Shown piece by piece: positions 26,334 through 33,314 of a DNA stretch of 64,000 nt. Location of the stretch: NCBI RefSeq assembly GCF_017301735.1, contig NZ_CP071090.1:7864001-7928000 (forward strand). The letters run 5' to 3'. Numbering within the stretch: position 1 is the stretch's first letter; each line of letters starts with the position of its first letter. This stretch comes from Pyxidicoccus parkwaysis. Its GTDB lineage: Bacteria; Myxococcota; Myxococcia; Myxococcales; Myxococcaceae. Made by a program: the position numbers and the translations under genes. Under the pieces are notes generated by a model. That model searched no databases. It was not told the DNA's origin and saw nothing but the letters and a program-made list of their open reading frames with translations.

Positions 26334-26768
26334 CTAGCGGCTCGGGCTCCTCCAGGTCTGGAGCACGGCGCCCTCGAGGTTCCGGAATTCCACCTCGTAG
26401 CCCAGGTCCAGCTCTGCGGGGCCCCTCTGGAAGAAGTCCTCCATGAGCCGCGCGACCTCCGCGGGCTCCGCGTGGGTGCGGCCTCCCAGTTCGAGGGTGT
26501 CCTCACCGCGTTGGTTCAATGAGAACCAGACATCCTCCTGGCCATGGCTCACCATCCAGGTCTCCATCATGCGCCATAGTCGCCAGGGCTCCTCCAGTTC
26601 CATCGTCAGGTGGATGGGGAGCGCGCTGGCGTTGGGGCCTCGGACGTGCCCTCGCAGGCCGCCGGTGACGGCACGAGGCCGCCGCTCGGGCGGCTGGTAA
26701 TCGGCCTCGAAATAGCCACGGGTGAAGGGCTCGAAGTACCAATCCGAGTGGGGCGCCCCCGCGCCCAT
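26334..26768 (-). CDS. Hypothetical protein of 144 residues
   Basis: A 144-residue protein with no signal peptide or membrane segment. The N-terminal part has acidic-aromatic character (WYFEPFTRGYFEADYQPP), and the C-terminal half is helical followed by strands (EPAEVARLMEDFFQRGPAELDLGYEVEFRNLEGAVLQTW). I do not recognise a family. The start is the ATG at 26768. It lies 34 bp from the NQO-type gene on the same strand, so the two could be co-transcribed. Confidence 0.5.
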   Translation of the reverse strand: MGAGAPHSDWYFEPFTRGYFEADYQPPERRPRAVTGGLRGHVRGPNASALPIHLTMELEEPWRLWRMMETWMVSHGQEDVWFSLNQRGEDTLELGGRTHAEPAEVARLMEDFFQRGPAELDLGYEVEFRNLEGAVLQTWRSPSR

Positions 26769-26802
26769 GCCGGCCGCATGTCATGCAGTCGGGTGGCGCC
26801 TG

Positions 26803-27615
26803 TCAACGGAGCGGCACCGGCAGTTGCTCGGGTTCGTTCGGCTGGACCAGGTGGATGCGTGTACCGGAGGCGCCATGGCCAAGGCCGGACTTCAGCACCT
26901 GCTGTGAGTCGTAGTGCCCACCGTTCTGCCTCCGGAACGGGATGGGCGTGTCCGTGAACAAGCCGTCCATCCGCGCCTTGAAGGACTCCGCGACCGATGG
27001 CCACTGCTCTTCGCTCAGCCGGTCGACCTGGTAGGCCGCGAACGGAGGCAGGACGTCCATGCCGGGGTAGAAGAGAATCCCGTGCTGGATGGGAAAGAGG
27101 AGGTCATCCAAGGCCCCGTTCACTCCGCGGTCGGAGTAGTGCGGCGCGCGCCCGCCCATCGTGACTGAAAGCATGGCGCGGCGGCCCGTCAGCGAGCCCT
27201 CGCCATAGCGGTCGCCCCAGCGCTCACCCTCGTGCACGCCGACGCCATAGGCGAAACCGTAGGCGTAGACCCGGTCAATCCAGCCCTTCAGGATGGCCGG
27301 CATCGAGAACCACCACAGGGGGAACTGGAAGATGACGGCATCGGCCCAGAGAAGCTGCTTCTGCTCGGCCGCGATGTCCGGGCTCTGCGAGCCGTCAGCA
27401 AAGGCGTCCTTCGACGCCCGCACATAGGTCAGTCGCTCTCCGGAGTCATGGCTCAGGAAATCAGCGCCATCGGCCACCGCCTTCCACCCCATGGCGTACA
27501 GGTCCGAGACGCGGACCTCATGGCCCCGAGCCGTCAGGTGGCGCACCGCGAGGTCCTTCAGCGCTCCATTGAGCGACCGTGGCTCGGGATGCGCGTAGAC
27601 AATCAAGACGTTCAT
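26803..27615 (-). CDS. NAD(P)H:quinone oxidoreductase, flavodoxin fold
   Basis: A 270-residue flavoprotein. The fold matches NQO1/MdaB: MNVLIVYAHPEPRSLNGALKDL binds the FMN/FAD phosphate, WADAVIFQFPLWWFSMPAILKGWIDRV lies at the flavin site, and GRRAMLSVTMGGRAPHYSDRG completes it. It would reduce quinones by two electrons, protecting against redox cycling. It is divergent from the HxlR regulator across 149 bp, a common pairing that senses electrophiles or quinones. It is followed by the small hypothetical gene on the same strand. Confidence 0.88.
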   Translation of the reverse strand: MNVLIVYAHPEPRSLNGALKDLAVRHLTARGHEVRVSDLYAMGWKAVADGADFLSHDSGERLTYVRASKDAFADGSQSPDIAAEQKQLLWADAVIFQFPLWWFSMPAILKGWIDRVYAYGFAYGVGVHEGERWGDRYGEGSLTGRRAMLSVTMGGRAPHYSDRGVNGALDDLLFPIQHGILFYPGMDVLPPFAAYQVDRLSEEQWPSVAESFKARMDGLFTDTPIPFRRQNGGHYDSQQVLKSGLGHGASGTRIHLVQPNEPEQLPVPLR

Positions 27616-27724
27616 GGGCTGTGTCCTTTCGAGCGCACGACCCGCGCGAGGGCGTCCTGCCCGGCTTCGCCCCCAGGGTCATGTCTTCAGGGCACAGTGG
27701 TACGATTCAGGTTCTGACTTCGCA

Positions 27725-27753
27725 AGTACGCACATGTTGGGGCAGTACGCACA
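27725..27753 (+). promoter_or_regulatory. Direct repeats before the HxlR gene
   Basis: AGTACGCACA occurs twice (27725-27734 and 27744-27753), spaced 19 bp start to start, about two helical turns. The repeats lie between the HxlR gene and the divergent quinone reductase, where a regulator dimer pair could bind one face of the DNA. Binding by HxlR is inference. Confidence 0.5.
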
Positions 27754-27764
27754 AGAAGGGAACC

Positions 27765-28106
27765 ATGGCTCGGAAACGCGACGACGACTCGAACACCAAC
27801 TGCGAGGTGGAGCTGACCCTCGGCGTCATCGGCGGGAGATGGAAGGGCGTGGTGCTGTACTGGTTGTTGAAGGGCACGCACCGCTTCGGTGAGCTGCGCA
27901 AGCGGTTGCCGAACTGCACCCAGCGCATGCTCACCCTGCAACTGCGCGAGCTCGAGGAAGACGGGCTGGTGAAGCGCACCGTCTACGCCGAGGTGCCGCC
28001 GCGCGTGGAGTACGAGCTCACCGCCTTCGGCCGCACCCTCGAGCCGGTGCTGCTGGGACTGCGGGACTGGGGTGAGAAGTACAAGCGCCGCTTGCAGCGC
28101 ACGTGA
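27765..28106 (+). CDS. HxlR family transcriptional regulator
   Basis: A 113-residue winged helix-turn-helix protein. CEVELTLGVIGGRWKGVVLYWLLKGTHRFGELRKRLPNCTQRMLTLQLRELEEDGLVKRTVY is the classic HxlR signature: the conserved Cys near residue 12 is the redox/electrophile sensor of the YodB/HypR subgroup, and the helix-turn-helix is at about residues 35-62. The start is at 27765; AAGGG lies eight bases before it. Divergent from the quinone reductase; it likely controls that enzyme and itself, with release on thiol modification. Confidence 0.88.
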   Translation: MARKRDDDSNTNCEVELTLGVIGGRWKGVVLYWLLKGTHRFGELRKRLPNCTQRMLTLQLRELEEDGLVKRTVYAEVPPRVEYELTAFGRTLEPVLLGLRDWGEKYKRRLQRT

Positions 28107-28161
28107 TGGGGTGGGACTCGTCCCGGTTGCCACGGCATGGCGACGTTGGCACAGTAGGAAG

Positions 28162-28659
28162 ATGCGAGTAGCTCGCAAGGTACAGGTGGGGGAAGACGTC
28201 ATCTCGCGCGCGGTGGAGGCGTTCCGAATCGCGCTGCGGGCCAAGTCCCAGAACATGAGCTCGGTGCGGGAGGCCATCGTCCGGGCGGCCGTCACCTACG
28301 ACGGACACTTCTCGGTGGAAGACCTCGTGCAGGTGCTCCACGGCCGGGGCGTGGCCGGCGCGCACATGGCCACCGTCTACCGGGCCGTGCCCCTCCTGCT
28401 CGAGGCGAAAATCATCCAGCCCGCGCTCGTCTCCCGGGGAGACCGCCAGCTCTACGAGGCGGCATTCGAGCAGGAGCACCACGACCACCTCGTGTGCTCC
28501 ATGTGCGGCAAGGTTGTCGAGTTCCAATCCGAGGCGCTCGAAGCGCTCCAGCGGGAAATCGCGGAGCGCTATGGCTTCGAATTGGACGAGCACGTCATGG
28601 AGCTGTCGGGACGGTGCTCAGCGTGCAGCGCGAAGCACCGGAAGCACGGCGCTCACTGA
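28162..28659 (+). CDS. Fur family metal-responsive regulator
   Basis: A 165-residue Fur-type repressor. The DNA-binding half has the winged-helix segment VEDLVQVLHGRGVAGAHMATVYRAVPLLLEAKII. The dimerisation half has the HHDHLVCSMCG metal-binding motif (His106, His107, His109, Cys112, Cys115) and a second CxxC pair (Cys152, Cys155), as in structural-zinc Fur/Zur. A GGAAG ribosome-binding site is directly before the ATG. It ends within the convergent PepSY gene (7-bp overlap) and probably controls the iron locus next door. Confidence 0.86.
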   Translation: MRVARKVQVGEDVISRAVEAFRIALRAKSQNMSSVREAIVRAAVTYDGHFSVEDLVQVLHGRGVAGAHMATVYRAVPLLLEAKIIQPALVSRGDRQLYEAAFEQEHHDHLVCSMCGKVVEFQSEALEALQREIAERYGFELDEHVMELSGRCSACSAKHRKHGAH

Positions 28660-29972
28660 GCGGACTCCTGGGCGCGCGCCACCGTGGCACCGGCGGGCAG
28701 GCCTTCCTCTCGCGCGGGGCTGCGAGCGGCGGACCGGACGCGTCCCGTGCGCTTCTTCCACCAGATGATGACGCCTGTGACGCTGAGCATGGCCACCACC
28801 AGGCCCATCAGCGAGATGAGGATGCGCCCGGGCAGTCCCAGGATGCGGCCGGAGTGCAGCGGGAACTGCGCCTGGACGAAGACGTCCGCCGCCGTGCCCT
28901 TCCAGGGCTGGCGGTCCCCGAGGAGGCTGGCATCCTGCGTGTCGAGGTAGAGCTGGCGGTGGCCCACGCCTCCCGAGCCGTGGTCATCCTCGGGGCGGAA
29001 GAAGGCGATGGCGTAGATGCCCTGATACTCCGAATGGAACAGGTACCCGACCGGCTCCTCCCAGCCACGGCGCCGGGCCTCGCGCTCGGCAACCGCAATC
29101 GCCTCCGCGTAGCTGGTGCGAGGCTCCATCGGCAGCGCCGCCAGCGCGCGCGTGTCGAACGGCGAGGGCGTCAGCTTCGAGACCACTGACATCACCGGGA
29201 TGAAGACCTCGCGGTAGAGGTTCATCGAGAACGCGGTGAACGCCAGGATGAAGAGCAGCACCCACGTCCAGAGCCCGAAGGCCCGGTGCAAATCGAAGTT
29301 CAGCCGGTAGCGTCCTGCACTCCAATTCACCTTCCACGCGGGCTTCCAGAGCTGCCAGAAGCCGCGCCCCGAGGCCTGCGGCTTCTCCCCTTCCGCCACC
29401 GGCTCGGCGGCGGGCTTGCGCTTGCGGAGCGGCAGCGTGAGGTAGAAGCCGACGAAGCAGTCGAACGTCCAGATGAGCGCGATGACTCCGAGCAGCCACG
29501 GCCCCCAGCGGTCCGTGCCGAACATCACCGGCAGGTGCAGGGTGTAGTGCATCTTGTAGAGGAAGGAGACCGCCGTCTCCCGGGTGACGGGCCACACCGC
29601 ACCCCACTCGCGACGGCCGAGCTCCTCGCCCGACACAGGGTCGACGAACACCTGATTGTAGCCCGGCTCGAAGAGCGTCCCAGTTGCTGGGTTGACGCGC
29701 GGAGAGACGCTGAACGCGAGCGTATGTCCCTCCTCCGCCGCCAGTGGCATGTACGTGACGCGCACCTCGGGATGACGGGCCTCGACCTGACGGGCCAGCT
29801 CCAGCGCGGGGATGGGAGTCCCCTGCGCACGCGCCCGGTTCAGGTGGGGATTGAGCCACTCATCGAGCTCGTGGTCCCAGGAGATGACCACGCCGGTGAG
29901 GCCCGTGACGAACAGGAAGGCGGCGGTGATGAGCCCCATCCAGCGGTGAACCACGGTCCAGAATGCGCGCAT
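28653..29972 (-). CDS. PepSY-associated membrane protein of the iron locus
   Basis: A 439-residue integral membrane protein with about four membrane helices: residues 10-31 (WMGLITAAFLFVTGLTGVVI), about 155-175 (WGPWLLGVIALIWTFDCFVG), about 230-250 (TWVLLFILAFTAFSMN) and about 388-408. PepSY-like periplasmic loops lie between them, fitting the PepSY/PiuB-type ferric reductases that use heme (His near HRWMGL and HRAFGLW). It would reduce siderophore iron in the periplasm. The start is the ATG at 29972, with GAGGAGG five bases before. It is the last gene of the TonB locus. Confidence 0.85.
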   Translation of the reverse strand: MRAFWTVVHRWMGLITAAFLFVTGLTGVVISWDHELDEWLNPHLNRARAQGTPIPALELARQVEARHPEVRVTYMPLAAEEGHTLAFSVSPRVNPATGTLFEPGYNQVFVDPVSGEELGRREWGAVWPVTRETAVSFLYKMHYTLHLPVMFGTDRWGPWLLGVIALIWTFDCFVGFYLTLPLRKRKPAAEPVAEGEKPQASGRGFWQLWKPAWKVNWSAGRYRLNFDLHRAFGLWTWVLLFILAFTAFSMNLYREVFIPVMSVVSKLTPSPFDTRALAALPMEPRTSYAEAIAVAEREARRRGWEEPVGYLFHSEYQGIYAIAFFRPEDDHGSGGVGHRQLYLDTQDASLLGDRQPWKGTAADVFVQAQFPLHSGRILGLPGRILISLMGLVVAMLSVTGVIIWWKKRTGRVRSAARSPAREEGLPAGATVARAQESAQ

Positions 29973-30015
29973 CACGGCCTCCTCGAAGCATGCACCGTGG
30001 CCAGGGCATGCCCGG

Positions 30016-30843
30016 TCATCGAGCGAATCTCACGTTCACGAGCGCGACGGCGCGCGTGGGCTGACCGGCCCGGTCCAACCCGGGGGACCACCGCTTGGAC
30101 AGCGCGCAGCGCCGTGCCTCACGCCCGAAGCCATGTCCCGGGTCCGACGTCACGGCGGCCGAGAGCACGCTGCCCTCGGCATCCACCTCGACACGCAGGG
30201 TGACGACGCCGTGGTCGATGCCCGCGTCATCCGCCTCTCCCGGGAAGGGACAGTCCCAGCGGGCTCCACCCGCGAGCGCCGGCCTCCGGGAGCGGTCCCC
30301 CGCGAGGTCCGTCCCGGTGCCACCTTCGACGCCGCCCGCGCGTGCATTCGCGTCGCGCACGGCATGCGTCGCGGTGCCGCCGGACTCCGTCGTGCCTCCG
30401 GCATAGGACGAGCCCTTCCCCACCACGAACGTGTCACCGAAGTCGGCGACCTCGGGAGCCGCCGTCGCGACCTGGGCAGCCTGCGCGGCGGCCGGGGGCG
30501 GCGCATTCGTGGTGCGCGGAGCGGGAGTCCGCGCTGCTGGCGCTGCCTTCACGCGAACAGGTTCCGCCCGTGGCTCCTCGACAGGTGGCGGCGGGGCGGG
30601 CGGAGGCGGAAGCTCGACCTCCACCCACTGGGACACGGACGCGCTCTTCGCGACACCGCTCTCCTCCGGCAACCGAGCCATGAGGCCCGCCCCCAGGGCG
30701 AGCGCGCTATGGAGGAGCGCCGCGCCGACGCCCGCCAGGATGAGCGGCCCGTGCGAGCCGCGCGGTGAGCCGTCCAGCATGGACGCTCGCGCGCCCACGT
30801 GGGCACGAGGTGCCCTCGCGGGCGACGCGCCCTGCCCGCTCAA
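30016..30843 (-). CDS. tonB: TonB energy-transducing protein
   Basis: A 275-residue TonB. A single membrane helix (LILAGVGAALLHSALALGAGLMA, about residues 33-56) is followed by a Pro-rich spacer (ELPPPPAPPPPVEEPRAEPVRVKAAPA). The C-terminal TonB domain holds DHGVVTLRVEVDAEGSVLSAAVTSDPG and ends in LVNVRFAR. The start codon is a TTG overlapping the ExbD stop by 4 bp (TTGA), supported by GGAGG seven bases before. It transmits proton-motive force from ExbBD to the outer-membrane receptor. Confidence 0.88.
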   Translation of the reverse strand: MSGQGASPARAPRAHVGARASMLDGSPRGSHGPLILAGVGAALLHSALALGAGLMARLPEESGVAKSASVSQWVEVELPPPPAPPPPVEEPRAEPVRVKAAPAARTPAPRTTNAPPPAAAQAAQVATAAPEVADFGDTFVVGKGSSYAGGTTESGGTATHAVRDANARAGGVEGGTGTDLAGDRSRRPALAGGARWDCPFPGEADDAGIDHGVVTLRVEVDAEGSVLSAAVTSDPGHGFGREARRCALSKRWSPGLDRAGQPTRAVALVNVRFAR

Positions 30844-31268
30844 GGCCCGACCTCCACCGGCGGACCCGGCTCCACCGCGAAGGCGATGCGGGACAGGCCG
30901 GCCTGCCGGAGCACGTCGAGCGCATGCATGACGCGGCTGTGCTGGACGGTGCCCTCCGCCTGCAAGACGGCGCGCAGGTCCGGATGGGCCGCGAGCGCGG
31001 CGCGCGCGAGCTGGAGCACCTGCTCGTCACGGGGCACTGCCTGGCTGTCCACGTACGTCGTGCCATCCGCGCGCAGCGAGACGCTGAAGACCTGCTGCAC
31101 CTCACCGCCCGTCGCGGCCCGGGGCAGGTCCATGGGCATCGCCCGCGAGACGACGAGCTTCGCCGTCACCATGAAGATGATGAGGAGCACGAGCGTGATG
31201 TCGACGAGCGGCGTCACGTTGATGCCCGTGATGGGCGCGTTCGGCTTGTTCGAAGAGAAGCCGGCCAT
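30840..31268 (-). CDS. exbD: Biopolymer transporter ExbD
   Basis: A 142-residue ExbD/TolR-type protein: one membrane helix near the N-terminus (VTPLVDITLVLLIIFMVTAKL, residues about 18-38, with the conserved Asp23 used for proton passage), then a periplasmic alpha-beta domain (VFSVSLRADGTTYVDSQAVPRDEQVLQLARAALAAHP). It pairs with the next-upstream ExbB and downstream TonB; its stop overlaps the TTG of tonB. Confidence 0.92.
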   Translation of the reverse strand: MAGFSSNKPNAPITGINVTPLVDITLVLLIIFMVTAKLVVSRAMPMDLPRAATGGEVQQVFSVSLRADGTTYVDSQAVPRDEQVLQLARAALAAHPDLRAVLQAEGTVQHSRVMHALDVLRQAGLSRIAFAVEPGPPVEVGP

Positions 31269-31271
31269 GCG

Positions 31272-32021
31272 TCACTCCACGGCCGTCGCCAGGGAGGCCG
31301 CGCCGTTGCCCTGCGCCTGATGGCTCGGGGCCTCGCGCTGGACGCCCTGCCGCGAAGCGCCTCGGGGATCCTGCTCCTCGCGAAGGTGCGCCAGCAGCAC
31401 GTGCCCCAGCGTCTCGGCATCCGCGAGCGCCGCCGTGACGCGGCCCTGGAAGTAGTTGAACGCCGCCACGGCCGGAATCGCCACCACCAGGCCGACCGCC
31501 GTCGCGACCAGCGCCTCGGAGATGGCACCCATGATGCGCTCGGGCGCCAGGGCACTTGCAGCGGCCATCGCGCCATTCACCGGCTGGGTGTGTCCGAGCG
31601 CCTCGAACGCGCCCACCACGCCGATGACCGTGCCGAGCAGTCCCACGAAGGGCGCGTTGTTGCCGACGGTGCCCAGGAACAGCAGTCGCTGTTCGAGCCG
31701 CTTGCGCTCCAGTCCCATCGCCGCCGCCATGGCCTCCTCGGCGGACGCGGCGCCCTGCTCCAGCTCCGCGAGCCCCGCGGCCACGACACGCGACTCGACG
31801 CTGTCCGCGCCCTCGAGGAGCTTCCGCGCGCGCTCGTACTCCTCGCCACGCAGGAGCTTGCGCAATTCGGGGACCAGTTGGTCCATCCTGCCGTTCATCC
31901 GGCGGAAGGCCCACGCGCGCTCGAGGGCGACTGCGACCGAGGCGAGGCTCAGCGCGATGAGCAGCCAGAGCACCCACGTAGCGCCCGACCCGACCATCAG
32001 GTAGGTGAGTTTCTCAATCAT
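31272..32021 (-). CDS. exbB: Proton-channel protein ExbB/TolQ family
   Basis: A 249-residue MotA/TolQ/ExbB protein with three membrane helices: near residue 15-35 (TWVLWLLIALSLASVAVAL), about 118-138 (LLFLGTVGNNAPFVGLLGTVIGVVGAF) and about 162-185 (ISEALVATAVGLVVAIPAVAAFNYFQ). The conserved GTVIGVVGAFE motif is typical. With ExbD it forms the proton-driven motor for TonB. Three bases separate it from ExbD. Confidence 0.92.
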   Translation of the reverse strand: MIEKLTYLMVGSGATWVLWLLIALSLASVAVALERAWAFRRMNGRMDQLVPELRKLLRGEEYERARKLLEGADSVESRVVAAGLAELEQGAASAEEAMAAAMGLERKRLEQRLLFLGTVGNNAPFVGLLGTVIGVVGAFEALGHTQPVNGAMAAASALAPERIMGAISEALVATAVGLVVAIPAVAAFNYFQGRVTAALADAETLGHVLLAHLREEQDPRGASRQGVQREAPSHQAQGNGAASLATAVE

Positions 32022-32051
32022 GTCTCGTTCCCCGTCACCGTGAGGGGTGAC

Positions 32052-33266
32052 TCACTCGATGGGCATGAGGCCGGAGAAGTAGCCATCCATCGTGAACTTC
32101 TGGACGGCGGTGTTGGTGGCCGGGTCGAGCTCGAAGACGGTCGACTCCGAGCCGTCCTCGCTCTCGCTGGTGTAGAACTTCCCGTCCACGCCGCTGCCGC
32201 TGAAGCCGACGACCGAGTAGTTCGCGCCCTGCACTTCTTCCGCCTTCGGCGTGTCCCCGAGCGTGATTCGCCACATCTTGTAGGCGGGCACGGTCCAGTG
32301 CTCGAAGTTCACCCGGTCCAGGTTGGTGGGAATCCGGTCCTCGTACTTCATCATCGTGAAGCCGACTCCTCCGTTGACGGATGGGGCCTCCAGCTCCGTC
32401 ATCGAGTCGAGCCCGCCCGTGAGCGAGGGGATTTCGTAGAACCAGTCGTCCTGGAAGTCGGTAGCGCCCGGAGCGATGCGCAGCAGGCAGTTGGGCACCG
32501 AGGACTTGCCGCTCGCCGCTGCGAATACCTGCATGGACTGATTCCGGCCGTCGCCCATCACATAGGCGTAGCCCCGCGAGTCGAACGTGACGCGTCCGCC
32601 GGCACCGCAGCGGTGGTCCTCGGCGAACGCCACGACGGTCATCGTCTTGGGGTCGAGCGTAATCACGCTCACCGTCTGCTCGATTTGCGCCGTGGTCCAG
32701 TTCACCCACTTGCCGGGGATGTAGACGAGCCCGTTGTGCGTCACCACCGTGAAGGCCTCGAGCGAGTAGCCGTCCTTCTTCAGGAACGACAGGTCTACGT
32801 CCCCCTTGATGGTCATCGTCTTCGGATTCCAGACGACGGCGACGTACGCCTCGGTGAGCACGGAGACCGCAGTCTCGTCGTCCACGATGACGTTCGAGAA
32901 GTCCATGGAGTTGATGCCGTAGTTCAGGAAGCTGAGCCGGCCCGTCTCCTTGAACCCGTTCTCGGTGGAGTAGCGGACCCACACCGGGGACTCCGCGAGG
33001 CCGTAGAAGAAGCTGCTTCCGTGTGCGAGGAAGACGGCATTGCCATTCACCTCGATGCCGTTCGCATTGGTGAAGTGGCCCTCCAGCTTGCTGACAATCT
33101 GGGCGTAGCTGACGCGGTTGCCTTCCGCGTCGATGCTCACCGTCCCGAGCACGTAGCGCTTGCCCTCCGGCGTGGGCGTGTCGTTGCCGTCCTCGTTGGA
33201 CTTGTCGCTGCACGCCGCGAGCGCGAGCGCCAGTGCGCCCACGGTCCACATCTTCCCGCTCAGCAT
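32052..33266 (-). CDS. Propeller lipoprotein of the siderophore-uptake locus
   Basis: A 404-residue lipoprotein (ACS, Cys19). The mature protein is beta-rich with repeated blades (TVSIDAEGNRVSYAQIV; TLDPKTMTVVAFAEDHRCGAGGRVTFDSRGYAYVMGDGRN), resembling the DUF4374/quinoprotein-like propellers found next to TonB-dependent receptors in other bacteria. Its place between ExbB and the receptor suggests it captures or hands over the iron ligand at the cell surface. Assignment to DUF4374 is a guess from context and strand pattern. Confidence 0.7.
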   Translation of the reverse strand: MLSGKMWTVGALALALAACSDKSNEDGNDTPTPEGKRYVLGTVSIDAEGNRVSYAQIVSKLEGHFTNANGIEVNGNAVFLAHGSSFFYGLAESPVWVRYSTENGFKETGRLSFLNYGINSMDFSNVIVDDETAVSVLTEAYVAVVWNPKTMTIKGDVDLSFLKKDGYSLEAFTVVTHNGLVYIPGKWVNWTTAQIEQTVSVITLDPKTMTVVAFAEDHRCGAGGRVTFDSRGYAYVMGDGRNQSMQVFAAASGKSSVPNCLLRIAPGATDFQDDWFYEIPSLTGGLDSMTELEAPSVNGGVGFTMMKYEDRIPTNLDRVNFEHWTVPAYKMWRITLGDTPKAEEVQGANYSVVGFSGSGVDGKFYTSESEDGSESTVFELDPATNTAVQKFTMDGYFSGLMPIE

Positions 33267-33314
33267 CCCGGTATCCTCCTGCGCGCCGGATGAGCGGCGC
33301 TCAATGGCTGTTCC

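Noticed and set aside
30765..33293. An 842-codon frame on the plus strand over the TonB locus
   Set aside because: Arg/His/Gly-rich shadow of the ExbB, ExbD and lipoprotein genes.
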